Positions 25,232-33,355 of a DNA stretch of 64,000 bases are shown here, in pieces. The translations under genes were made by a program, and so were the position numbers. How positions within the stretch are numbered: position 1 is the first letter of the stretch; each line of letters starts with the position of its first letter. This DNA comes from Streptomyces sp. Edi2 (GTDB lineage Bacteria > Actinomycetota > Actinomycetes > Streptomycetales > Streptomycetaceae): contig NZ_JBEJGX010000003.1 of the NCBI RefSeq assembly GCF_040253635.1, positions 1,178,001-1,242,000 on the forward strand, read 5' to 3'. The notes under the pieces were generated by a model. That model did no database searches and was not told where the DNA came from. It saw nothing but the letters and a program-made list of their open reading frames with translations.

Positions 25232-25276
25232 GGGGGGGCGTGCGGGGGGGGCGTGCGGGGGGCGACCGTACGGGGG
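25232..25276 (+). other. G-quadruplex-forming motif
   Basis: Four runs of 7, 8, 6 and 5 consecutive G residues at 25232-25238, 25244-25251, 25257-25262 and 25272-25276, separated by short loops including CGTGC twice. It lies between the SDR gene (downstream end) and the fadE-like promoter, about 90 bp from the KstR-type motif. Confidence 0.7.
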
Positions 25277-25335
25277 ACAGTCACACGGAGCGAGCCGGCG
25301 TGCCGTCCGGACGGGCGGGAGGCTCACCCCCTCGG

Positions 25336-26130
25336 TCAGGGGAGGATCGAGTCGACGTACCCGCCGTCGACGCGGACGGCCGCACCCGTCGTCGCCGAGG
25401 CGAACGGGGAGCTGAGGTAGACCACCATGGCGGCGATCTCCTCCGGTTCGATCATGCGCTGGATCAGCGACTGCGGCCGGTACTCCCGCATGAACGCACG
25501 TTGCGCCTCGTCCCACGGGAGGTCCCGGCCGACGAGGTCGTAAACGAAGTCCTCGACGCCTCCGGTATGGGTCGGTCCGGCGATGACCGAGTTCACGCAC
25601 ACCCCGCTCCCGGCCGCCTCCTTGGCAAAGCCCCGGGACACCGCGAGCAGCGCCGTCTTGGACATCCCGTACTGAATCATCTCCGCCGGGATCACCACGG
25701 CGGAGTCGCTGGCGATGTTCTGGATGCGTCCCCAGCCCCGCTCGGTCATCCCGGGAAGATAGCGGCGGATCATCCGGACGGCCGTGAGCACATTGATTTC
25801 GAAATAGCGCCGCCATTCGGCGTCGTCGATCTCCAGGGCGGGCCGGGGGCCGAAAATGCCCAGGTTGTTGATGAGGATGTCTGCCTGCGGTACGGCCTCG
25901 GCGATCCGGTCGAGGCCGTCGTCGGTGCCGACGTCACCGGGCGCCGCGAGGAATGCCGTGCCCGGCTCCTCGGTCCGCATCCGCTCCAGCGCCGCGTCCA
26001 CGGACCCGGCGCTGCGGCCGTTCACGGCGACCCGGGCTCCGGCGCGGGCCAACCCCAGGGCAATGGCCGCCCCGATGCCCTGCGTCGACCCGGTCACGAT
26101 CGCGGTCCGTCCGGTGAGATCGATCTGCAT
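25336..26130 (-). CDS. SDR-family oxidoreductase
   Basis: A 264-residue classical short-chain dehydrogenase/reductase. Cofactor motif TGSTQGIG at about 13-20, NNLG (a variant of NNAG), catalytic serine in IASDSAVV, and YGMSK for the Tyr-x3-Lys pair. Longer than FabG and resembling beta-hydroxyacyl or hydroxysteroid dehydrogenases. Start ATG at 26130 is set by GAAGGGAG seven bases upstream. Upstream DNA is a long polypyrimidine tract. The gene points toward the acyl-CoA dehydrogenase, so they could share a transcript or the same pathway. Confidence 0.87.
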   Translation of the reverse strand: MQIDLTGRTAIVTGSTQGIGAAIALGLARAGARVAVNGRSAGSVDAALERMRTEEPGTAFLAAPGDVGTDDGLDRIAEAVPQADILINNLGIFGPRPALEIDDAEWRRYFEINVLTAVRMIRRYLPGMTERGWGRIQNIASDSAVVIPAEMIQYGMSKTALLAVSRGFAKEAAGSGVCVNSVIAGPTHTGGVEDFVYDLVGRDLPWDEAQRAFMREYRPQSLIQRMIEPEEIAAMVVYLSSPFASATTGAAVRVDGGYVDSILP

Positions 26131-26132
26131 GG

Positions 26133-26202
26133 CTCCCTTCCTTTCCCTGCCCTTCCTTTCCCTGCCCCTCCCTTCCCCGCCCCTCCTTTCCTTCTCTTCT
26201 CC
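26133..26202. repeat. Polypyrimidine tract with CCCTTCCTTT repeats
   Basis: About 70 bp almost entirely C and T on the plus strand, built from CCCTTCCTTTCCCTGC-like units, so the SDR mRNA leader is purine-rich (multiple GGAAGGG). It ends at the SDR ribosome binding site. It could bind ribosomes or form triplex DNA. Confidence 0.8.
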
Positions 26203-26314
26203 GTTCTCGGTTTTGCGCTCTTGCGCTCCGCGGACGGGCGACACCGCCCGACGCGCACACGAAGGCCCGGTCCGGTACCTCCGCGGCACCGGACCGGGCC
26301 TACCCCGGGCTCCA

Positions 26315-26737
26315 TCAACCCACGGCGTGCTTCGCCGCGTTGGGCGGCAGCAGGCGGCTGCGCCGGACGTCCTTGCAGTACTTCACGGCGCCGCTGCTGG
26401 TCACGTACCTGGCCGAGACCCAGGTCGCCCGCTCCTCGCGGGTCAGGTACCAGACGGTGTTGCCGCCGACGCTCTGGGTGCGGACCTTGCACACCAGGCC
26501 GACCTGTGCACGGTGGTGGAGGTGACCCCGCACCGAGGAGTCCGTGCTGGGATACTGACGCTGACTCAGGCCCGTCTTGGCGATGACCACGCCAAAGGGC
26601 TTGGCGGGCGCGGGCGTCGTCGCGTGCGCCGGGGCCGCGGCCAGCAGCGTCGCGCCGAGGGCGGCGGCCGCGGTCAGTGCGCCCGCGCCGGCTGCGAGCT
26701 TTTTGCCGCGGGCCATGAGGAGGTCGGTCGTGGGCAT
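26315..26737 (-). CDS. Small secreted SH3-like protein
   Basis: A 140-residue exported protein. The signal peptide is about 39 residues and ends APAHA; the mature part resembles bacterial SH3-type (SH3b) secreted proteins with LSQRQYPSTDSSVRG and VWYLTREERATWVSARYV, and two cysteines (VCKV, YCKD) likely form a disulfide. Two starts have good ribosome binding sites: ATG 26737 (AGGAG, used here) and ATG 26797 (CAGGAG), the latter adding 20 residues (from MRNVHF). Function unknown; often cell-wall or envelope associated. Confidence 0.72.
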   Translation of the reverse strand: MPTTDLLMARGKKLAAGAGALTAAAALGATLLAAAPAHATTPAPAKPFGVVIAKTGLSQRQYPSTDSSVRGHLHHRAQVGLVCKVRTQSVGGNTVWYLTREERATWVSARYVTSSGAVKYCKDVRRSRLLPPNAAKHAVG

Positions 26738-26914
26738 AGGGGTCTCCTGTTCTCGACGCGCAATGCCACCCATTGCCGCGAAGTGGACATTACGCATAAA
26801 CCACTCCTGGAGTGTGGTGAAACGACGAACAGGACGCCGATCGTGTGACAGCACAAGGCCGCCCGCGGCAGGGGCGGTCGCCGCACCGCGGGTACACCGG
26901 AGCAATGTCCGGAC

Positions 26915-27679
26915 TCAGCCCTCCATACCGGCCCGGTGGATGCCGAAGTGTCCTCCCTGCGGATCCCGGATCACCGCGACCCTCGGCCCCGCGGGCACAT
27001 CGGTCGGGGGCACCAGCAGCATGCCGCCCGACTCGGCAGCCCGGGCGGCCGTCTCGTCGACGTCGGCGACCGCGAAGTACGGCAGCCAGTGCGCCCTGAC
27101 GTCGTCCGGGTAGAACTCGTCCAGCGCGCTCATCCCGCCGAAGTCGGCACCGTCAATGCCCCATTGCGGGTAGTCCTTGTGCGTGCCCACGGTCCAGCCG
27201 AAGATCCGTGTGTAGAAGGCCTTGGCGGCCTCCTCGTCCCGGGTCGCGAGCTCGACCCAGCCGAGCGAGCCCGGTGCGTTGAACACCGCGGCGCCGGCGA
27301 ACGACCGGCCCTGCCACAGCGAGAAGACCGCGCCTTCCGGGTCGGCCAGTACGGCGAAGCGGCCGAGGTCGAAGACGTCCATCGGCCCCGTCAACCGGCG
27401 CCCGCCCGCCTCGGTGACCGCCGCGGCCTGCGCGTCGGCGTCCCGCGTCGCGAACGACACGGTCCAGGCGGTCGGCTGCCCGGGGACGTGGAGCGGAGTC
27501 AGCGCGGCGACCGGGGCGGCCCCGAGGTACAGCATGGTGTAGCCGCCCGCCTCGTCGCGCGGGTCGGTCTCGGCGCGCCAGCCGAAGACCTGGCGGTAGT
27601 ACACCTTGGCGGCGTCCACGTCCGACGTGCCCAGCTCCACCCAGCAGGGCGCGCCGGGTGTGGGCTCAGTGATCTTCAC
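26915..27679 (-). CDS. Tandem VOC (glyoxalase-fold) protein
   Basis: A 254-residue protein with two VOC modules: PGAPCWVELGTSDVDAAKVY to FSLWQG, and GSLGWVELATRDEEAAKAFY to GGHFGIHR. It is a paralogue in architecture of the protein at 11806-12606. Start GTG at 27679 is assigned because the homologous region begins there; GGAGG lies about 14 bases upstream, which is distant. An upstream extension of the frame to 27817 looks non-coding. Substrate unknown. Confidence 0.8.
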   Translation of the reverse strand: MKITEPTPGAPCWVELGTSDVDAAKVYYRQVFGWRAETDPRDEAGGYTMLYLGAAPVAALTPLHVPGQPTAWTVSFATRDADAQAAAVTEAGGRRLTGPMDVFDLGRFAVLADPEGAVFSLWQGRSFAGAAVFNAPGSLGWVELATRDEEAAKAFYTRIFGWTVGTHKDYPQWGIDGADFGGMSALDEFYPDDVRAHWLPYFAVADVDETAARAAESGGMLLVPPTDVPAGPRVAVIRDPQGGHFGIHRAGMEG

Positions 27680-27813
27680 GGTGCGTTCCGTTCCCTCCGC
27701 GCCCGGCCGTGGCCGGACGGTGCCGCGCTCGCGTCCGCGCACTGCCGGCCGGCATTCGTACGCTGCCGATCGTCCGACGGGCGCGACGGGGCCGCAACCG
27801 GAGAGCCGGCAGG

Positions 27814-28956
27814 TCACCGCCGGCGGGCGCGCGGATGGCGCAGCGGGGCGTCGGGGGTGAGGGCTTCGGCCAGGCCGCGGGCGGCGTGTTCGGCGGCCTC
27901 GGCGGCGCGGGGCAGCAGGGCCGTTTCGTAGGCGCGCACCGCTTCGTCCGGGTCACGGTGCCCGGTGAGGGCCCGGGCGAGTTCGGCGCCGTCGAGCATG
28001 GCGAGGCCGGCGCCCGGGGGGGCGAACGGCGGCATCAGATGTGCGGCGTCGCCGAGCAGGGTCAGGCCGGGGGTGTGCGTCCAGGTGTGCGGCACCGGCA
28101 GGGCGAACAGCGGGCGGTGGGCGAACCCGCCGTCGTTGTCCCGCAGCAGCGCCAGCAGCCGTTCGTCCCAGCCCGCGAACCGGTCGAGGAGTACGGCACG
28201 GACGGCCTCGGTGTCCGTCATCCGCACCCCGGCCTCCAGCGCCCAGTCCTGGGAGCCGCGGAAGGCGGCATAGAGGCGGATGCGGCCGCGGCTGTCGCGC
28301 CGGGCGATCAGCGCCTTGCCGGCGGACTCCGCCCGCATGCTGCCGGCCCCGACCAGACGGGCGGCCTCGGGGTGCCGGGTGCCGGCGTCCTCGAATCCGG
28401 ACTCGACGAAAGTGACCCCGGTGTAGTGAGGGGTGGCGTCGGAGAGCATCGGCCGGACCCTGGACCAGCTGCCGTCGGCACCGATGACCAGGTCGAAGGT
28501 CTCGCTGTGGCCGTCGTCGAACTCGGCCCGGTGGCGGCCGTCGCCGAGCGGATGAAGGGTGCGCAGGTAGCTGCCCCAGCGCACGGTTCCGGGCGTGAGG
28601 GAGTCCAGCAGCAGCCGGCGCAGCTCGCCCCGGTCGATCTCGGAGTGGCCGGCCGCGCCGGGGGTGGGGGTGGGGGCGTCCGGGAAGAGCGCCGTCGCGG
28701 TGTGGTCGAGCAGCCGCACCTCCTGTCCGGCGGGGCGGGCGAGAGCGGCGAACTCCTCGTACAGGCCGGCGGCCCGCAGCGCCGCCTGACCGGTCGTCAT
28801 GTCCAGCTCCAGCGTGCCGCCTTGCGGGCGGGCACCGGCGGAGGCGTCGTGCTCGAAGACGGTGACCGGTACGCCGTTGCGCTGCAGAACGCGGGCACAG
28901 GTCAGCCCGCCGGGGCCGGCGCCGATGATCGCGATACGGGGAGGGGTGGGGATCAT
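27814..28956 (-). CDS. FAD-dependent aromatic-type monooxygenase
   Basis: A 380-residue class A flavoprotein monooxygenase of the TetX/UbiH type. Motifs: IIGAGPGGLTCARVLQRNG for FAD, the DG motif LVIGADGSWSRVRP, and TLLGDAAHLMPPFAPPGAGLAMLDGAELA for the second FAD site. GAGGAGCGCC precedes the ATG. It may hydroxylate a small aromatic or xenobiotic such as a tetracycline; the sequence cannot decide. It is divergent from the siderophore locus and shares the 289-bp intergenic region containing the iron box, though no iron box sits near its own start. Confidence 0.84.
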   Translation of the reverse strand: MIPTPPRIAIIGAGPGGLTCARVLQRNGVPVTVFEHDASAGARPQGGTLELDMTTGQAALRAAGLYEEFAALARPAGQEVRLLDHTATALFPDAPTPTPGAAGHSEIDRGELRRLLLDSLTPGTVRWGSYLRTLHPLGDGRHRAEFDDGHSETFDLVIGADGSWSRVRPMLSDATPHYTGVTFVESGFEDAGTRHPEAARLVGAGSMRAESAGKALIARRDSRGRIRLYAAFRGSQDWALEAGVRMTDTEAVRAVLLDRFAGWDERLLALLRDNDGGFAHRPLFALPVPHTWTHTPGLTLLGDAAHLMPPFAPPGAGLAMLDGAELARALTGHRDPDEAVRAYETALLPRAAEAAEHAARGLAEALTPDAPLRHPRARRR

Positions 28957-29207
28957 GGCGCTCCTCAGACGGGCAGAACGGCGGGGCCTCTCCCTCAGAA
29001 AAGCACATTGGCCGAAAAGGTCCATCGATGCGCTTTCCGTACAACTCGCCCCTTGTGCGGGAGGGGCGCGAGCGAGGAACCGCGGCGATTCGCCGGAGTG
29101 AGCGGGGGCGTGGGTGGGTAGATCACCCCAGGTCGGGGCCCTGCCGGGGGCCAGCGGCGGAGACCCGCCGGGCAAAAAGGACAGTTGATTGTTTAACGCC
29201 GCCTCAG

Positions 29208-29237
29208 TTGCAAGTTTAGGTATGCCTAACCTAATGT
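29208..29237 (+). promoter_or_regulatory. Promoter overlapping the iron box
   Basis: TTGCAA at 29208-29213 and TAATGT at 29232-29237 with 18-bp spacing bracket the iron box. A start site about 29244 would put the GTG at 29246 within a few bases of the 5' end, so the mRNA may be leaderless; no Shine-Dalgarno is present. Confidence 0.4.
29216..29234. promoter_or_regulatory. Iron box (DmdR/IdeR-type operator)
   Basis: TTAGGTATGCCTAACCTAA is a close match to the actinobacterial iron box TTAGGTTAGGCTAACCTAA, differing at only two or three central positions. It lies 12 bp before the first siderophore-uptake gene. It predicts repression by Fe-loaded DmdR1 and expression under iron starvation of the operon to its right. 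Confidence 0.85.
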
Positions 29238-29245
29238 AACGACGC

Positions 29246-30292
29246 GTGCCGACGTTCAAACCACCTGCCACCGCACCCCCTGTGCCCGATGCGCGTCCCG
29301 CCGCGAAGCTCCTGCGGCGCGTCCCGCTGTTCGTGGCCGGGCTCTGTGCCCTGGCGGCCTGTGCCGCCCTGAGCCTTGCCCTCGGTGCCCGCTCCGTACC
29401 GCTGTCCACCGTGTGGGACGCGCTGTCCGGCGCCGTCCACGGACGGGATGCCCTCGTGGTGACCGGACTTCGGCTGCCGCGGACCGTGGTGGCCCTCGCG
29501 GTCGGCGCGGCGCTCGGCGTCGCCGGTGCGGTCGTCCAGGGCGTCACCCGCAACCCGCTCGCGTCGCCGACGACGCTCGGCATCAACGCGGGAGCGGGCT
29601 TCGCGGTGGTCACCGCGATCTACGCACTGCACCTGACCCGCCCCGCCCAGTACGTCTGGTTCGCATTCGCCGGCGCCGCGGCCGCCGCACTGTTCGCCCA
29701 GGCGCTGGCCCGGCGCGCCGGTGATCTCGACCCGGCGCGGCTCGCGCTGGGCGGCACCGTCCTCCAACTCGTCCTGATCTCCTGGACCTCGACGGTCATG
29801 CTGGCCAGCAAGCGGTCGCTGGACGAGGCCCGGTTCTGGATGGCCGGTTCGCTGGCCGAGCGCCCGCTGTCGGTGCTCTACCCGGTGCTGCCGACCCTGG
29901 TGCTCGGCCTGCTCCTCGCGCTGGCCCTGGCCCCCGCCCTCAACGCGCTGGCGCTGGGCGACGACGCGGCGCAGGCGCTGGGCGTACGGGTGACCCGGAT
30001 CCGGGTGGGCGGCGGCCTGGCCGTCGTCCTGCTCGCCGCGTCGGCGGTGGCGGTGGCCGGTCCGCTCGCCTTCATCGGGCTGGCGGCACCGCACCTGGTC
30101 CGCCAGTTGCTGCGCACCTCCGACCACCGGATCGTGGTGCCGGGCTGTCTGATCGCCGGTCCCCTGCTGCTGCTCGCCGCCGACATCCTCGGACGGATCG
30201 TCATCCGGCCGTCCGAGCTGCAGGTCGGCATCATCAGCGCGTTCCTCGGCGCGCCGCTGCTGGCGCTGCTGGCCCGGAAGGTGGCCCGATGA
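29246..30292 (+). CDS. Iron-siderophore ABC permease (FecCD family), subunit 1
   Basis: A 348-residue inner-membrane permease with about nine or ten hydrophobic segments. Family signatures: LRLPRTVVALAVGAALGVAG, GVTRNPLASPTTLGIN and FIGLAAPHLVRQLL. The GTG start at 29246 has no ribosome binding site and is probably leaderless. The next permease overlaps it by ATGA. It should pair with the second permease, ATPase and lipoprotein to import a ferric siderophore. The adjacent exporter and biosynthesis genes suggest it takes back the locus's own product. Confidence 0.92.
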   Translation: MPTFKPPATAPPVPDARPAAKLLRRVPLFVAGLCALAACAALSLALGARSVPLSTVWDALSGAVHGRDALVVTGLRLPRTVVALAVGAALGVAGAVVQGVTRNPLASPTTLGINAGAGFAVVTAIYALHLTRPAQYVWFAFAGAAAAALFAQALARRAGDLDPARLALGGTVLQLVLISWTSTVMLASKRSLDEARFWMAGSLAERPLSVLYPVLPTLVLGLLLALALAPALNALALGDDAAQALGVRVTRIRVGGGLAVVLLAASAVAVAGPLAFIGLAAPHLVRQLLRTSDHRIVVPGCLIAGPLLLLAADILGRIVIRPSELQVGIISAFLGAPLLALLARKVAR

Positions 30293-31365
30293 CCGACCTC
30301 GCACGGGACGAGAAGCCGCTCGGCTCGCCGTCCTCCTCCCCCTCCCCCGCTCCCCGGCGCGGGCGCACGGTCCGCCGGAGCCTGCTGCTCGCCCTCGCCG
30401 GCCTCGTGGTGCTCGGCGCGCTGGTGACGGTGTCGGTGGCCAACGGCGATATGCCGCTGCCGCCCGCCGATGCGGTCCAGGGCCTGTTCGGGATCGGCGA
30501 TTCCGCCACGGTGCTGGTGGTCCAGGAGTTCCGGGCCCCGCGGATGGTCGCGGCGATCGTCGCGGGCGCGGGCCTGGCGGTGGCCGGTGCCCTGCTGCAG
30601 CGGCTGTTCCGCAATCCGCTGGCCTCCCCCGATGTGATGGGGGTGACCGGCGGTGCCTCGTTCGGCGCGGTGGCGATGCTGGCTGCCGGTGCCTCACAGG
30701 CGCTGATGCCGCTGGCCGCCCTCGGCGGCGGGCTGCTGGCGGCGGTCCTGCTGGGGGTGTTCGGCTGGCGCGCCGGGGTCAGCGTGACCCGGCTGGTGCT
30801 GGTCGGTCTCGCCGTACAGGCGGGCCTGTCCGCGGCGGTGAGCTTCATGGTGGTCCGCTTCCCCACCGAGCTGGCCGGTTCGGCCCTCCAGTGGACGACG
30901 GGGTCGGTGTACGGGCGGACCTGGATCGAGGTGTGGTCCGCGGGCGGGGCGATGGCCGTGGCGCTGCTCGCCGCCTTCGCACTGCAGCGCCGGCTCGCGG
31001 TCCTCGACCTGGGCGACGACTCGGCGGGCGCGCTCGGTCTGCGTACCCACACCGCCCGCCTGCAGATCCTGGTCGTCGCCATCGTGCTGGCCTCGCTGGC
31101 CGCCGCGCTCACCGGCCCGGTCGCCTTTGTCGCGCTCGCCGTCCCGCACATGGTGCGGTTCCTCGCCGGGCCGCCGACCGCCGGGACGCTGGCGCTGTCC
31201 GGCCTGGCCGGTGCGGTGCTGCTGCTCGCCTCCGACCTCGTGGCGCAGTACCTGCTGCCGGTCGGCGGGCTGCCGGTCGGCGTGGTCACCGCCACGCTGG
31301 GCGCGCCGTGGCTGCTGGTGTTGATGATCCGTCAGAGCAGTTCCGTCAACAGGAGTGTCCGATGA
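30289..31365 (+). CDS. Iron-siderophore ABC permease (FecCD family), subunit 2
   Basis: A 358-residue FecCD-type permease. Signatures: FRAPRMVAAIVAGAGLAVAG, FRNPLASPDVMGVTGGASFG and FVALAVPHMVRFLAG. About 30 polar residues with a Ser/Pro run (SSSPSPAPRRG) precede the first transmembrane helix. Starts inside the previous gene by ATGA overlap and its stop overlaps the ATPase start in the same way, so expression is coupled. Forms a heterodimeric channel with subunit 1. Confidence 0.92.
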   Translation: MTDLARDEKPLGSPSSSPSPAPRRGRTVRRSLLLALAGLVVLGALVTVSVANGDMPLPPADAVQGLFGIGDSATVLVVQEFRAPRMVAAIVAGAGLAVAGALLQRLFRNPLASPDVMGVTGGASFGAVAMLAAGASQALMPLAALGGGLLAAVLLGVFGWRAGVSVTRLVLVGLAVQAGLSAAVSFMVVRFPTELAGSALQWTTGSVYGRTWIEVWSAGGAMAVALLAAFALQRRLAVLDLGDDSAGALGLRTHTARLQILVVAIVLASLAAALTGPVAFVALAVPHMVRFLAGPPTAGTLALSGLAGAVLLLASDLVAQYLLPVGGLPVGVVTATLGAPWLLVLMIRQSSSVNRSVR

Positions 31366-32174
31366 CCGCCAACCAGCTCTCCACCCAGGGACTCGATCTG
31401 CGCTACGGCGACCGGCTGATCGTCGGCGGCCTCGATCTGGTGCTGCCCGGCGGCGCCGTCACCGCCGTCGTCGGCCCCAACGCCTGCGGCAAGTCGACCC
31501 TGTTGCGCGGTCTGACCCGGCTGCTGACGCCGGCCGCCGGTACCGTCGCGCTGGACGGCGCCGACATCCACCGGATGCCGGCGAAGGCGCTGGCCCTGCG
31601 GATGGGGCTGCTCCCCCAGCAGCCGGTCACCCCCGACGCGATCACCGTCGAGGCGCTGGTCCGGCTGGGCCGCTACCCGCACCAGCGGCTGCTGAGCCCC
31701 TGGTCGACGGCGGATCAGCAGGCGGTGGAGGAGGCGCTGCGGCGCACCGGCACCCTGGAGTTGCGCGACCAGCCCGTCGACCGGCTCTCCGGCGGCCAGC
31801 GGCAGCGCGCCTGGATCGCGCTCGCGCTGGCCCAGGACACCGAGCTGCTGCTGCTCGACGAGCCGACCACCTTCCTCGATCTGCGGCACCAGCTCGATGT
31901 CCTCGATCTGGTCGCCGCGTTGCACTCCGAGGCGGGCCGCACCGTGGTGATGGTGCTGCACGACCTCGGCCAGGCGGCCCGGTACGCGGATCACCTCGTG
32001 GTCCTCAAGGACGGGCAGCTGGCGGCGGCCGGCGCACCGGCGGACGTCCTCGACGCGGAGCTGGTCAAGTCCGTGTTCGACGTGGACTGCCGGGTGATCC
32101 CCGACCCCGAGACCGGCACCCCGCTGGTCGTCCCCAAGGGCAGCGCGAAACGGCACACCACCGTCTCCGCCTGA
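31362..32174 (+). CDS. Iron-siderophore ABC transporter ATPase (FecE-like)
   Basis: A 270-residue ABC ATPase. Walker A is GPNACGKST (an unusual alanine-cysteine instead of the common NGSGKST), the Q-loop is GLLPQQPVT, the signature LSGGQRQRAW, Walker B LLLLDEPTTFLD, and the switch histidine lies in VLHDLGQ. AGGAGTGTCCG precedes the ATG. Energises the FecCD pair upstream. A 73-bp gap to the lipoprotein gene follows. Confidence 0.93.
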   Translation: MTANQLSTQGLDLRYGDRLIVGGLDLVLPGGAVTAVVGPNACGKSTLLRGLTRLLTPAAGTVALDGADIHRMPAKALALRMGLLPQQPVTPDAITVEALVRLGRYPHQRLLSPWSTADQQAVEEALRRTGTLELRDQPVDRLSGGQRQRAWIALALAQDTELLLLDEPTTFLDLRHQLDVLDLVAALHSEAGRTVVMVLHDLGQAARYADHLVVLKDGQLAAAGAPADVLDAELVKSVFDVDCRVIPDPETGTPLVVPKGSAKRHTTVSA

Positions 32175-32247
32175 CCCGGCCTCTCCCCCACGGCTTCCCC
32201 CCACGGCCTCTCCCGCTTTCCGCTCCCCCTCAGGAAGTTGAACCCTC

Positions 32248-33261
32248 ATGCTGAACAGATCCGCTCTCCGCGGCGCCGGCCGGCTGCCGGCCGCGCTGCT
32301 CTCCGTCGTCCTGGGCGCGGGCGCCCTCACCGCGTGCGGCGGCGGCACCTCCTCCGACGGCGATGACGCGGCGAAGGCCGGTGCCGGGTTCCCGCGCACC
32401 GTCAAGAGCGCCATGGGCGGCGACGTGAAGATCCCCGCCAAGCCCAAGCGCGTGGTCGTCCTGGACACCGGTGAGCTCGACGACGTCGCCACGCTCGGCA
32501 TCAAGCCCGTCGGCGCGGTCTCCCCGCACATGAAGACCGAGGGCGGCTTCCCCTCCTACCTCAAGGACGAGATCGGGGGTGTCAAGGACGTCGGTCCGCT
32601 GCTGGAGCCGAACCTGGAGAAGATCATCGCGCTGAAGCCCGACCTGATCCTGTCCTCCAAGGTCCGGCACGAGAAGATCTACGACAAGCTCCAGCAGATC
32701 GCGCCGACCGTCTTCACCGAGACCACCGGCGGCCCCTGGAAGGCCAACCTCAAGGTCCACGCCAAGGCGCTGGGTCTGGAGAAGGAAGCCGGCCAGAAGC
32801 TGAAGGAGTACGAGACCCGGGCCAAGGCGCTGGGCGAGGCCATCAAGAAGAAGTACCACGGCAAGATGCCGTCGGCGTCCGTGGTGCGCTTCGTCGCCGG
32901 CCCGACCCGCCTCTACCAGAAGTCCTCCTACAGCGGTGTGGTCCTGGACGACATCGGCCTGGCCCGGCCGAAGTCGCAGAGCTCGACCGACCCGGCCAAG
33001 ACGATGCTCGACGTCAGCCCGGAGCAGATCGACAAGGCCGACGCGGACCTGGTGTTCGTCACCACCGCGGACACGCCGAGCAAGACCCAGCAGAAGGACG
33101 TCACGTCCAACCCGGTCTGGAAGGACCTGCCGGCCGTCAAGAAGAACAAGGTCATCAACGTGCCCGACGAGACCTGGATGTCCGGCATCGGCATCCAGGC
33201 CGCCGAGCACATGCTCGCCGACGTGGCCAAGGCCACCGGCGTGCCGCTGCCGAAGGCCTGA
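32248..33261 (+). CDS. Siderophore-binding lipoprotein
   Basis: A 337-residue extracytoplasmic substrate-binding protein, lipid-anchored through the lipobox LTAC at about residue 29 followed by a GGGTSSDGDD linker. The class III periplasmic-binding fold is recognised from RVVVLDTGELDDVATLGIKP and LKPDLILSSKVRHEKIYDKL. It captures the ferric siderophore for the FecCD/ATPase importer. Being a single lipoprotein next to carboxylate-siderophore synthetase genes, it likely binds that citrate-based product. Its C-terminal coding region is followed by a strong hairpin. Confidence 0.92.
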   Translation: MLNRSALRGAGRLPAALLSVVLGAGALTACGGGTSSDGDDAAKAGAGFPRTVKSAMGGDVKIPAKPKRVVVLDTGELDDVATLGIKPVGAVSPHMKTEGGFPSYLKDEIGGVKDVGPLLEPNLEKIIALKPDLILSSKVRHEKIYDKLQQIAPTVFTETTGGPWKANLKVHAKALGLEKEAGQKLKEYETRAKALGEAIKKKYHGKMPSASVVRFVAGPTRLYQKSSYSGVVLDDIGLARPKSQSSTDPAKTMLDVSPEQIDKADADLVFVTTADTPSKTQQKDVTSNPVWKDLPAVKKNKVINVPDETWMSGIGIQAAEHMLADVAKATGVPLPKA

Positions 33262-33271
33262 CCCGCCCGGA

Positions 33272-33309
33272 ACGGGGGTGGGCCGCCGTCCCCAACGGCC
33301 CGCCCCCGT
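33272..33309 (+). terminator. Strong hairpin between importer and biosynthesis genes
   Basis: ACGGGGGTGGGCCG at 33272-33285 pairs with CGGCCCGCCCCCGT at 33296-33309 (14 bp with one G-U pair, 10-nt loop), starting 10 bases after the lipoprotein stop. No second iron box or clear promoter lies between it and the next gene, so it may be a partial terminator that lowers the biosynthetic half of the operon. Confidence 0.7.
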
Positions 33310-33355
33310 CCTCGATGTCCCCCTGCACCACCCTTGATCCTGAAGGGCCCCGCCC

